Shown: positions 9,392 to 19,962 of the stretch, in pieces | Numbering within the stretch: position 1 is the first letter of the stretch | Layout of the letters: each line of letters opens with the position of its first letter | NCBI GenBank assembly: GCA_030685235.1 | Contig: MU839124.1 | Location: 186,001-250,000, forward strand | DNA from: Copromyces sp. CBS 386.78 | Taxonomy: Eukaryota; Ascomycota; Sordariomycetes; Sordariales; Sordariaceae | DNA: 64,000 nt | Reading direction: 5' to 3' | Notes under the pieces: generated by a model | Told to the model about the DNA's origin: nothing | Seen by the model: the letters and a program-made list of their open reading frames with translations, nothing else | Databases searched by the model: none | Made by a program: the position numbers and the translations under genes

Positions 9392-11534
9392 TGCGATGAC
9401 GGCCAAGTTTGTATATCTAATGGTGGTGATGAAATGTGACTGACGGATTGTGTTCGACCCTTTCAATGTCGAAATTTCGAGTGGTTGCTGGGTAGAGTAT
9501 GCCGGCAGGGTTGACGTGATGTCGACAAGGCTGCGCTTGGTGCCGTACTTTTTAGTTGATTGCCGTGGCAGTATTTCGAATTTGCGACAAGAAAACAGGC
9601 GAATTAGTTGGAATTGCGACGACGACTTGTCATCCCGTCGACGGCGGGATCTCCATGGCGGGGCGCGTCGCGCTTAAGACGGGCAGGGATCAGCACTTAA
9701 AAGACCCGCGACAGCTGGATATTACGGGGCCATCCGGCCCGCGCCGAGTCAATCCCAAAGTGTTCCGGACAGGGCAGTTTGGAGACCCCTTGAACTCAGC
9801 TTTCGATATCGGATCTCCGTCATAATGATATGTCACCTATGTACTGAGGAGGAATATCAAGTTGTCTCTGAGTTCAGTTGTCACATTGATGTGCCGCTGT
9901 TCCGCTGGTCTGAGTCTCGTCTCTTCCATCTTGACAGCCCAGAAAGTGGGGAGCAGTCAGCCCCAGGCCCGGCGCATTGGGCCTGCCGTCGGATGTGTGC
10001 AGTCGTCGAGGTTCTCATCGCAGTCGCAGAGTCGCAACCACAAGCAGACACACCATTAAATGAACCTTTGTATGTCTCGGATTTTCCATGCTTCCCCTTG
10101 CAACTGCGACGACCAGGGACGAGTCTAGAACCTGCCGTGTAGATAGAAGACCTGGGGATGTCGTTGTAATCGGGTACACGGATGTCGCCGCGCACCCTGA
10201 CTTTGACATGGTGGTCCTCGGAGTTTTTGTCTTGGGATGAAGGGAAGGGGGACCACCACCTGTCACCCCAAGAACTCAGCTCCACCTCGATCAACCGTTG
10301 GGTGCATTTTGATATGGTGAGGAGTTGGTTGTGTAATATCGGATAGGAGTCGGAAAAAGAAAAGACGGAAGCACGGCAACAATAGCTTTGAGGGCTAATC
10401 TGCAATGAAACTCTCAAATCCAGCTGGACTGAACGGAAAGGGCAAAGCTAGGTACCTGATGTTTTCAGCCATGTTTCCTTTCAGTTGTTGCCATGCACCG
10501 GCGATCGTGATTGCTTTGGGAATTGGACAGGGCGATTCGTAAACTCAACTTGCACGGGCCGAGAGTGGAGAGTTAGGATGCAACCATGCCAAATCGGGAC
10601 AACTCGCAGAACGGATCCTTGTCGGCCCACGCCGAGTCAAGTCGAATTCGGGGAGGAACGTATTGGCAATGCACATTCCCCTTGAAAATGGAGTCCTTTT
10701 TTCCATTGCTTGTGGATGGACGATTGGAAGGAGGACTCGATCGCAAATCATCATGGGCCGGTGCAGGGCATGTTGCTTAGTTCTTTTCTTTCAAACTGAT
10801 TGCTAGGTTGTTCCTGCATTCATCACTTTGCATTCAGTTGGATTTCTGAGTGGGCCAAACTCGATCCCGGCGCCCTGGAGCCTGGACACATCCATTGATT
10901 GACGCGTTCGGAACCGACATCCCTCTCTCGCTCCCCTCCCTCTCTTCCAGTGCTTGAGTGCCCCCCTACCTCTAGTACCTTTCGCTTCAACACTCCCGGT
11001 CGTAGTTCAATTAATTGGCACGCAAACCCACCACGCGGCAATCTCCATCGCATATCCGTCCCGTCCCTTCCATCCCATCACTCTCTCTTCTCTCGACACA
11101 CCATCACCACCACCACCACCACCACCGCCCTGACCATAGTCTGGTCAGCCACTCAGCGTGACAGCTGACGCCTCCAGCTTGCCCATCGGCGCCGTCGCTC
11201 ATCCGCTCGCTTGCTCACTTCGCTGCACCTCCACGGCAGAACCCGTTCCAAGAAATCACCAGACAGACAACAGACCAACCGGTTCACTGTCGACGACGCT
11301 CACTGCTATCCGCTGGTGTTAGCTTGCTCCAACTGGCTACAACACCATTCTTCAAACTGTCATCTCGAATCGCCCCAACATCAACGAACAAGACCACGGC
11401 TTCGAGTCGCCGTTCGCGCTCGGTTGAGCTCAGGCCCGGCCCGCTCTCTACCACCTGGTCGGTGTTGGCACAATCCACCTACGTACACCTTGCTATAGCC
11501 TACAAATCCGATCCAACTTCAAGTCTCGGACATC
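9392..11534. other. Long intergenic region and 5' leader of the transcription-factor gene
   Basis: Over 2.1 kb with no gene I can support. The longest open frame is 178 codons on the minus strand at 10417-9881; it has no domain, no signal peptide and runs through low-complexity Ser/Arg text. From about 10900 the plus strand becomes C- and T-rich with a CAC repeat, as expected of a long promoter and untranslated leader for the gene at 11535. Confidence 0.45.
11104..11126. repeat. CAC trinucleotide microsatellite
   Basis: A run of about eight CAC/ACC units lies roughly 410 bp upstream of the transcription-factor start, within its probable leader. Confidence 0.8.
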
Positions 11535-14529
11535 ATGCCCCCTGGCCGTCCTCCAAAGCGGCCAAGCGAAGCTGGCGACGCTCCTCTCGACAATGGCTCA
11601 CAACCCAAGATGAAGCTGCCTCGTCTGGAGCGCAGCACCGAAGACTTCTCGAGTGTCGTCAAGACCAAGCTCTCACAATACACGCGGACAGGTCAGGCTT
11701 GTGACAGGTGCAAGGTACTTATGCCCTGTCCTGTCGCTCTGACAGACTGCGCGTGCCAAACCGACATCGCGTTCCCGTAACATACTAATTATTCCTGTGC
11801 GTCCCCAGGTCCGAAAAATCCGTTGCGATGCCTCCCCTGCAGGCTGCTCCCATTGCGCGAGCCAAAACATCGAATGCGTTGTAACAGACCGTGTAACGGG
11901 CCGTACCGAACGTCGAGGCTATACTCAACAACTCGAAGCCGAAAACAACAACTTGATCAACCACATCAGATCCCTTGAGAAGATTCTGGGTGAAAATGGA
12001 GTCGAGGTCCGGCCCTGGGAAGGGTCAAGCGCCAACAGAAACCCCTACCCTCCTGGTGTCACGTTGGATGCCATGGGAAATCCCACCCACGATCCTGTGT
12101 CCCAGGGTGAATGGCAGCAACAAGGCTCGGTGTGGGTTAGGAAAAGCAAGCAAGGGCCACAGAGCACACCCAGTCGTTATACGAGATGTTCGCTGTTGGA
12201 ATCAAGACCGACAGAAAGCTACCTAGGCGTCACTTTGGATAGCGAGCCTTTATCCTCGATAAAGGGTACTACCCTTTCTGTGCTCGGCACTACGATCGAT
12301 ATAACCTCTTTTGACGCACCAGACATGGATGAGCCCTCGCCGACTACCCCTATCGGATCACCGCTGTACAACAAATCGGTCATGGCTTTTTACCAGTCGA
12401 TAGTCAGGATAAACCCGCCAATGGAACACTGCGACCTCCCTTCGAGACACGACGCCTTTACCTATGCCGAGTGGTACTTTCTCACTATCTACCCCTTTAT
12501 GCCACTAGTCCACCGGCCCTCTTTTATGCAGCTTTTGGCTCGCATTTATGATGAACCGGGCTTTAAAGCCACTGTACCAGAAGAAGTGGTCGTACACATG
12601 CTGTTCGCAACCATCTACTTCCAATATGGGGTTAGAAATCGTGAGAAACCAGAGGACCACGCCCAGCTGAATAACCTTTCCAACAAGCACTATCATTGGT
12701 GTTTGAGTAAGTTCTTTGAACTTGCCGTTTCGCAGACGGTTACCGCTGTTCAGGCTTTGGCCATGCTCGCGTCTCACACTCGCAACTTTCCCAAGCCGGG
12801 ATGCTCCTTCACCATTGCCAACTTCGCCATGATGAAGGCCATCGAACTGAACTTCCATCGGAGTAACAGGATACCGAATGGCGGTACAACTCTCGAAAAC
12901 GAGCTGCGGAAAAGGGTATGGTGGTCTATCCTCGGTATTATCATCACTCTCAACGGCCGACTTGGCAGGCCAATGCCCATCACATTGGAGGAATTCGATA
13001 TCGAGTTCCCAATTGCTATCAATGATGAGTACCTCGGAGAAGATGGCGTCTTGGACCCGTCCAAAATCGGCCATTGCTGTTATCAAATCGGCCTCGCCGG
13101 CTTCAAGGCCGTTCCTCTGTACATGGAGATGTATTCCAGCATCTACAGCGTGAGGCGTGATCCAAAGAAGTATCTGGATGTTGTTTCCGAACTCGAGAGA
13201 GCAATGGAGAAGTGGAGGTCCGAACTTCCCGACTGTCTGCGAGTGGAAAAGTGTCAGCCGAACGAACTGGTGTTTGCACTGTATACCCAGGCCATCAGTC
13301 TTGAGTTTCACCTCTGTCTTAGGCATCCGTCGGTATGTCTTGAAAAGGACAAGACTTTCTGTGCCGAGAACACCAGGAAATGTGAACAGATAGCTCGGAA
13401 GCTATTAAAAGTGCTAGGCGAGTTGTTGAAAATCAAGTCGCTGGACACAACATGGTACCAGTTATCGGTATATGTTGCCTCCATTTTGTCGATACTGGTC
13501 GCCAACTGGGAGAGGAGGCATGAAATAACGCATATGGAGATAGCCACCTTGAGGGCGGATATGGCGTTGGGTCTCGAGATTATTGGTGAAATTGGTCGAC
13601 TACTTGGTAAGTCTAAGTCTAATCGGCCATCGCCCGACAGACCTGTGCTAACCTTGAGAGCAGGAACGGGAAACAGGTTGGCAACTGAAATTGGTACAAT
13701 CACCGAGCGCACAATCGGATGGATCGAACGTGACATGACCCGTAAGGATGGCTTGTCAGTCAAACAACAATCAGCATCACCATTCCAGCAGCCTCTCCTA
13801 CCATTCAAGCAACCACTCAACGGCAATGGTATGCCGTCCAGCAACTCGGTCACGCCCAACGACCACCGCAGCAGCGTGAGCACAAACGGAACGGGGTACT
13901 ACGACGGCTCAGCAACCCCCTACCAAACGTTGTCCCTGAATGACAATGCCCACCAAACCAGCAACGGCGTCAACCTAGCACCCTATGACCCCTCCGGCGG
14001 CAGCGCACAATACCTTTACGCAACAGCCACGCCCACCTCAACAACAGCAACCCCGCAAAGCGTCACGGCAGCGATGGACCAGACCTCCTCCGCCACTAAT
14101 CCCCTAATAGCCTTCGCCTCCCAAGCTACCCAGCACGTCTCCGCAACAGGCCAACCAGGCACCGGACCCGAAGACTGGCGACCACAAGTCCACCCGCAAT
14201 TCGCCGCCGCGGGATCGGTTTCCAACGCACCTAATAATAACCCCTGGCATGACTGGGCGGCCGCCATGGCTGATTCCCAAGAGCGGTACAGCGCCAGTGC
14301 GTTGCTAACTCTCGGATCAACCAGGCCAGGCGATGTGTCGGGGGCAGGAATGATCGATCATTCGCATGCGCATGTCAACGGAGGAGCTGGGCATGGGCCG
14401 GGAGCTGGAAGGCCTGATGCACTGGGGGTAGCGGTGTCGGCTGCCGCGGCAGCATCTGTGGTTGGAGGTAGTGGGGGACAGTGGCCATTGCTGTTGTTTT
14501 CAGATATTGGGAATGGAAATGGCTCGTAG
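11535..14529 (+). CDS. Zn(II)2Cys6 transcription factor with fungal-specific middle domain, 3 exons
   Basis: Exons 11535-11714, 11809-13606 and 13664-14529 give 947 residues. The zinc cluster has all six cysteines with CX2CX6CX6CX2CX6C spacing (C56, C59, C66, C73, C76, C83). Intron 1 (94 nt) interrupts it between K60 and V61, a common position in this family. A short heptad-like dimerisation stretch follows (TQQLEAENNNLINHIRSLEKIL, residues ~105-126). The fungal-specific TF domain begins near residue 255 (AEWYFLTIYPFMPLVHRPSF) and includes the LRKRVWWSI signature of that domain. The last ~270 residues are low-complexity, rich in Asn, Gln, Ser, Thr and Ala, as in activation domains. Intron 2 (13607-13663) is 57 nt with GTAAGT donor, GCTAAC branch and CAG acceptor; it is a multiple of three with no stop, so retention would add 19 residues. 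The target pathway cannot be named. It is likely nuclear and DNA-binding. Confidence 0.88.
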
Positions 14530-15023
14530 GGAGGGCCGACTGTACCGAAAAAGAGGATGTGATTGGAAACGAGTTCGGTTCTCAAGGAGTACCTCGGGTC
14601 GCGAAAGAGGAGGAAGATGTGAAAGCGCAGAATTACGAACTGGGGAAGCAATTGCGGAATCGAAGAGAGCTGGAGAAGCTTTTGCGGGAAAGGGAGTGGG
14701 AGGAGTTTTTGAGATGGATCCTGAACGTCGCATTCCTTGGGAGTCTCATTGTGGCTGCGGCTGCGGCGGTTCATTTTGAGTTTGATTATCTGTTGGGTCA
14801 GATCATTTTTGCCAATCGGATGTTTTCTGGGCGGCCTCTAAAGGAGGTAAAACAGAAAAAAGCGAGGTGTTTGGGAGTTTTGGAGGGAGGATCCGGTCTC
14901 CTGGTCTTGGACAGAGGGTAATTGGGCGTTATATGGGTACTATTAGATGCTGCTTTTTGTGCTCGTTTTGTTACTTTGGGGATCTGGGGGTTCTGAGGGT
15001 TTCCGTGGATGCATTGGGAGCTG

Positions 15024-15074
15024 GGAGTTAAGGAGTTAAGGAGTTAAGGAGCTAAGGAGCTAAGGAGCTAAGGA
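15024..15074. repeat. Octamer tandem repeat (GGAGYTAA), 6.4 copies
   Basis: Three copies of GGAGTTAA are followed by three copies of GGAGCTAA and a partial unit. The clean split between the T and C variants suggests stepwise expansion after one substitution. It lies in non-coding DNA. Confidence 0.9.
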
Positions 15075-17434
15075 TCGGGTTTTGGTGTATCGGTGGCTGA
15101 CTGTTTTGACATTCTCAGCATAGGATATTTGGCATTCATTGAAGCAGACAACTTTTCTCACTCTGATGAGGATTCTTGTTGGGAAAGGGTTGATCATCAT
15201 GGACATTGATGACTTGTAGCACTGACACAGGCGATATACAAATGTGGTTGCGTATCTGCGGATCGAATCTATCGTGTGGCAAGAGTGATGATGCAGAGTG
15301 GTACACGACCGTTGTTGCTTATTGGGCCGGGAGCTAAGAAGATTTTGGGGTGTCACTGGCGATAAGAGACCCTTGGAACCACCCATCTACAAGATACGAG
15401 TTCTTGAGATCTCAAGCTCTTATAATCACTTGGACTGCAAACTCCTCTTCATTACGCATGTGAGGCGTGTCCCACGCTGATCTTCCTAACTCGTGCTGGC
15501 CTTGTGCGTAAACTTTTAGGTCAGGCTTGACTTGTTACGTACGGTACAGATTTGAATTGCCTCGTGTATCTTGACTTTGTTTTTGGGTATGGTATTTTCG
15601 GTTAACAAAAAACTGCAAAAGTTAACAAGTTGACCTCACTCAGACTTAGAGTTCTTGCGTTGGATATGTATTTTGTGAACGGATTCCCTTTCTTCGGATG
15701 CAACCAGATTTGGCTTAATTGTCAAAGTGGTCGTAAAAATAAACCGAACATAGACAGTCTCATATGGCTCGCTTCAGCTACATAGGAAAGGCCGTTGCAA
15801 AAGTACATTAGGGATCACGACGATGTCAAAACACATTGGCTGGAGTCACTGGGCATTAGGCCATTCAGAAACTATCTCGAAGTTATATTCAAAGATCTAA
15901 TACAGACGCCTAGGAGGCGTAACTAGGCTTATCCAAGGTGCGATGTATAGGCTATGACGTGTTTGAGAGATTTTTACGACCACTTTGGTTTTATACAGCT
16001 TCACTTGTGTGAATCCTTAGATCTCGATGGCTACTGCCAAATTCCGCCAGATCCGAGCAGAGCGGCTCAAGCCTATCGGCTTCAAGCACTGCAAACACAG
16101 AACCCAGCTTGGGATATACTTTACAGTATCCAGGGTGCCAGGCTCCTTCATCCTGGATGGGAATGTTGGAAACGGAAGGTCTTGTGACTTGCGCAGATCG
16201 TGAAAAAAGATCGCCGCCACCGTCAAACAATTGGACTCGAAGGACACTCCACAGACATGTAACAGATGTGAACCTCAAATGAACCTCAAATGGTCCTCGG
16301 GAACGAACGAACAAGAGAGTCATGCTAGTGTACATATTGGGGTACTACCACGCGGCAGTCTCCCATGCCGCAGTATTCCTCGGTACAACTACCTATGCGA
16401 CTTTTGTGTGTCAAAACCCCGCCCCGGAACTTCTGTCCGGACCCGATGCGCGGTGGGGTTAGTGACACTCTGAGATTCGTCCGGTAAGGTTATGTAGGTA
16501 GGGACGTGTTCCATGGCAACTGAAGAGTTGGACCCTCCAGTTCGGGAGTTTGTCTTGTGCAAGTGGTGGGAAGAAAAAGAAAGGAAAGGTAGGAAGGATG
16601 AAGGAAGGGGCTCGGCAGTGAGGGTCACGAGGACATGGAATGCACAGCTTGGTGTTTGGGGAAGGAAAGAAAGTCCAAGATGCAGGATTCAGGAGTGGGG
16701 AATTGACGACTTACACGGCCAATCCGGCCAATCAGAGTGCAGCATTGGGTGGAGGATTCAACGTTCAACGTTCCACGACTTGCCAGAGAGCACCGCACGG
16801 GTCGACCGTGCATTCCCGTCCTTGGGCAGCTTTTGAGGGTCCCTGCAAGGCCGAACGTACTAGAATCAGCAGATTCGTAGAGGAGTGCATGGTGGGATGG
16901 GCCGATGTGGGAATCTTGGAGATATTACGCCCCATCCATCCATTCCGTTCACACACGCAGGAGGAGGAGAACCAGAAGACTGAGGTGGTGGTGGTGGGGG
17001 TAGGTATGCTTTCTGCTTCGCTTCGGATATGGGTTGAGGTCGAGAACATGGAAACGCCGCTGGTATGGGAGGCGGTACGGGATACCTTACCCGCTCTTCC
17101 CGCTGAAGGAGAAAGAGAATCGAACATGGGAAATGTTAATAGCGGCCGGGATGTCACACAAATGGCCGGCTCCGTCCATCTTCCACATGTTTTTGTCTTA
17201 AAGTGCCCTGGTTGGTGGTCCGATCGATTGGGAAAGCCAACACAGCTCTCAGGCTCACATCGACGTCAGTGTTGGATTAATCTGACTACAATTCGTTCAT
17301 CGCCTTCCGTCCCATCTTTCTTCTTATTCCCGTCATCCTCCACAATTCATCTACCACACTGATTCAGACCTACCAACATACCGACCCAATCGGCTTGCTC
17401 TTTCCCCAGAACATTAGGACTGTGGGCTATTAGA

Positions 17435-17441
17435 TATAAAA
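17435..17441 (+). promoter_or_regulatory. Probable TATA box of the endosulfine gene
   Basis: The string TATAAAA lies about 215 bp before the start codon at 17657, ahead of a CA- and pyrimidine-rich leader. Position fits a core promoter; no experimental start site is known from sequence alone. Confidence 0.45.
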
Positions 17442-17656
17442 GTGTGAACTCGACCACCCCTTACTGCCTATCACATCTTTTACATTAGAGTCAGACATAA
17501 CACAACTTACGAGTAACACACATCTACGGCTCGACGAACGAGATAACGGACATATATCGACTTCACCACTATCGTCGTCGACAACCAAACACCCATTACA
17601 CACAGACTTTGAACAACATCGAACAACTAAATATACATACCTTCACATCGCCTAAA

Positions 17657-18394
17657 ATGGCTTCTCCTCCAAGCCAAGCCCGTCTCGATGGCTTTGACAC
17701 ATCCGTAAGTCCACCCACCACCCTTTCTTACTCTCCCATCTCTCTTCCATCCGTCTCTCTGTCCTCGTCACATCACAATTAACAACACCCACCACAGTCT
17801 CTCTCCGAAAAGGATCTCCGCATCTTCCGCCTCTACGGCCGTCTCCCCGCCAAACCCTCATCCCGCCCCTCCTCCACTTCAACATCCCCCTCCACCTCTC
17901 CACCCAACTCCGATTCCTCCCTCCAGACCGCCACCACAACAACCACCCCTCATACAACTGCAAACGCAGCAACCACCCGCTTCGCCCGCCACCTCAAAGA
18001 GCGCAAATACTTTGACTCGGGCGACTACGCCCTTTCCAAAGCCGGACGGGGCAACAGCGTGGATGTTGGGTTGGTAGGGTCGGCGCACCCGGCTCCGGAA
18101 CAGATTCCGCACCCGAGTCCGCTGTCGATTATGCAGAGGAGGAGGGGGAGCAGTGTTTGTAGTGGGGTTAGTGGGAGTGTCAATTTTCAGCAGGAGAGGG
18201 AAGAGGAGCAGAACGGAGGGAGGTTGGGGGAGATGCCTGAGTTTGGTGTTGGTGGGCCGGGTTGGGGAGGGGGTTGTGGCTGGAATGGAAATATGGGAGG
18301 GAATGGGAGGTATAGGAGGTCGAGTTTGAGTGTGGCTGTTATGGGGGCTGGTGGGGGGTTTGAGGATGGGGAGGACAGCGGTGGGAGGAGTTAA
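17657..18394 (+). CDS. Endosulfine family protein (Igo1/ARPP19-type PP2A-B55 regulator), 2 exons
   Basis: Exons 17657-17704 and 17798-18394 (93-nt intron, GTAAGT donor, phase 0) give 214 residues. The endosulfine core is clear: EKDLRIFRLYGRLPAK near residues 20-35, then RFARHLKERKYFDSGDYALSKAG. The serine in FDSGDY is the site that Greatwall/Rim15 kinase phosphorylates; the phosphorylated protein inhibits PP2A-B55, linking nutrient signals to mitotic entry and quiescence and, in yeast, to mRNA protection. The helix and motif are separated by about 40 Ser/Thr/Pro-rich residues. The C-terminal ~100 residues are an extension rich in Gly, Asn and Arg (GGPGWGGGCGW, RRRGSSVCSG) with several RxxS sites. 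The family is certain; the role here is inferred. Confidence 0.92.
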
Positions 18395-19962
18395 TGGGGT
18401 TCACTTTGGTTGGATGTCTTGAGATTTTCCTTTTTAATGATGGCTGATGGCCGATGAGGTCGTGACATGGGGAGATTGATTTGGGTTGGGGGTTTTGAAT
18501 CTTTCGCTAGTTTTCTTTGGCACATGGAACGATAACGACGCATTATTATGGACGGGACTTGTAAGGAAGTCGGCGTTTGGGATCTAGAACTATGTGGTTG
18601 GTGTTAAGGGGGGTGTTGGTATCATTTGTGGGTTTCTGAAGGCATTCATTGTGTGGTTCTGTATTCGGGATATTATGATGAATGTGTTCGTACTGGAGGA
18701 CTGGGAAAATGTGTCAGTCTCAAATGAATACGTATTCATACTCCATCACATTGTCGATCTCGTGGAAAGAACAAGTTCAACGACGGCCAAGGTTCTCAGT
18801 GTTTTGCCCACTCTTTTTGTACGAGTCTAATTGAATAGGGGAGGTGCACGGATCAGTTGCGCCGTTCAAGGTCGTTCTCACTTTGTTGTCTCGCGACCAC
18901 GAGTTTCTTCCTTAGGTACTGTACCTTCCCAGGAAACATATCATTCTCTTTACTCATCATGGGAGTCGTCACCAACCCTCTTCAGAGTTGGTGGATCATT
19001 CAGGCCTGGTGTGTTCCGATTCGATCTTCATCAATAGTTCCTGCTCATTCTTCCTCTTGACTGCCAGCTAATTTGCGTGCCAGTCCTCGCCATTTGAACC
19101 CGACCTTCTTTCGCCCATTCCCAGCTCTTTTCTGCTTACAATTCAATACTTGTCTGTTATTTTTTAGCTTGGTTCTTTGCACATGGTTGAACAGGGAAGT
19201 CTTCAAATTCTTACAAGCCTTGTAAAAGAGCAACTGTTTCTCCGTTTGACGCGACATGGGATAATGTAAAGGGCTTGGGACGCTACAGAAACCTCTGGTG
19301 GGTATCCTCCTATACATCTCTCCGTCTCCTTGAATGCTTTGAAGACTGGACAATATCGATCTTAAGGCATTCAGGGGCACCGGATAGAATGCTGAACGCT
19401 CTTTTATTTCCAGTAAGCTTTGTCTCTTTTTTTGCTGTACTCAGCTAACAAACAAACCAGCGCCGGATCGTTATTGGTTTGACCCTATTCGATGGAATCT
19501 GTGAGGATAGTTACATAAATTCCTAACCGACCTGGCTCACCGCTGCTCACCGCTGCTCACCGAGCTCACCATCCAATACTACCCCGATGGAGATGATTCC
19601 CTCGCTTCTGACTGGACATCATGGCCTAGAGGGGTCCGAATACAACCCTGTTGGGCCGCAAGGTCATCGATTGGTTGTCGTTCACCTACACTGCCCGAAA
19701 GCCCGACCATGAAGTTCCCTCTCGGTTGGAGGGCTCACAGCCTCAATTCCACATATTGTCTCAGCCCAGGCGCAGTATGCCTTGATGAAGGATCTCGGCG
19801 ATTATGACTTTGACCTCGTCCTTGTCTTCAAGTGTGTGAACCCCGCGCTTCATCCTCACAAGTCTCTTTACGCACCATTCGCTGTTTCGTCTTCTCAAAC
19901 GCCCAGCAACATACCACGGCAGTGACTCTTCAGATTCAACGCTTTCATGGACTTGCTTCATC
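18395..19962. other. Intergenic region, no supported gene
   Basis: About 1.57 kb containing the endosulfine 3' region and the area upstream of the broken gene at 19963. A short tandem of the 10-mer GCTCACCGCT occurs at about 19535-19570. Open frames on either strand show no domain. Confidence 0.45.

Larger units (their letters stand above)
14530..17656. other. Long intergenic region, no supported gene
   Basis: About 3.1 kb between the transcription factor and the endosulfine gene. The first 400 bp contain an overlapping open frame (14481-14921) with a charged helix and a hydrophobic stretch, treated under findings. An octamer tandem repeat lies at 15024-15074. The remainder shows only short unrelated frames. 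The final ~300 bp, with a TATA box and pyrimidine-rich text, is the endosulfine promoter and leader. Confidence 0.45.

Noticed and set aside
9881..10417. 178-codon minus-strand open frame
   Set aside because: No recognisable domain, no splice partners and mixed low-complexity composition; kept as intergenic.
12505..13326. 273-codon minus-strand open frame
   Set aside because: Lies entirely opposite the fungal-specific domain of the Zn2Cys6 regulator and has no independent support.
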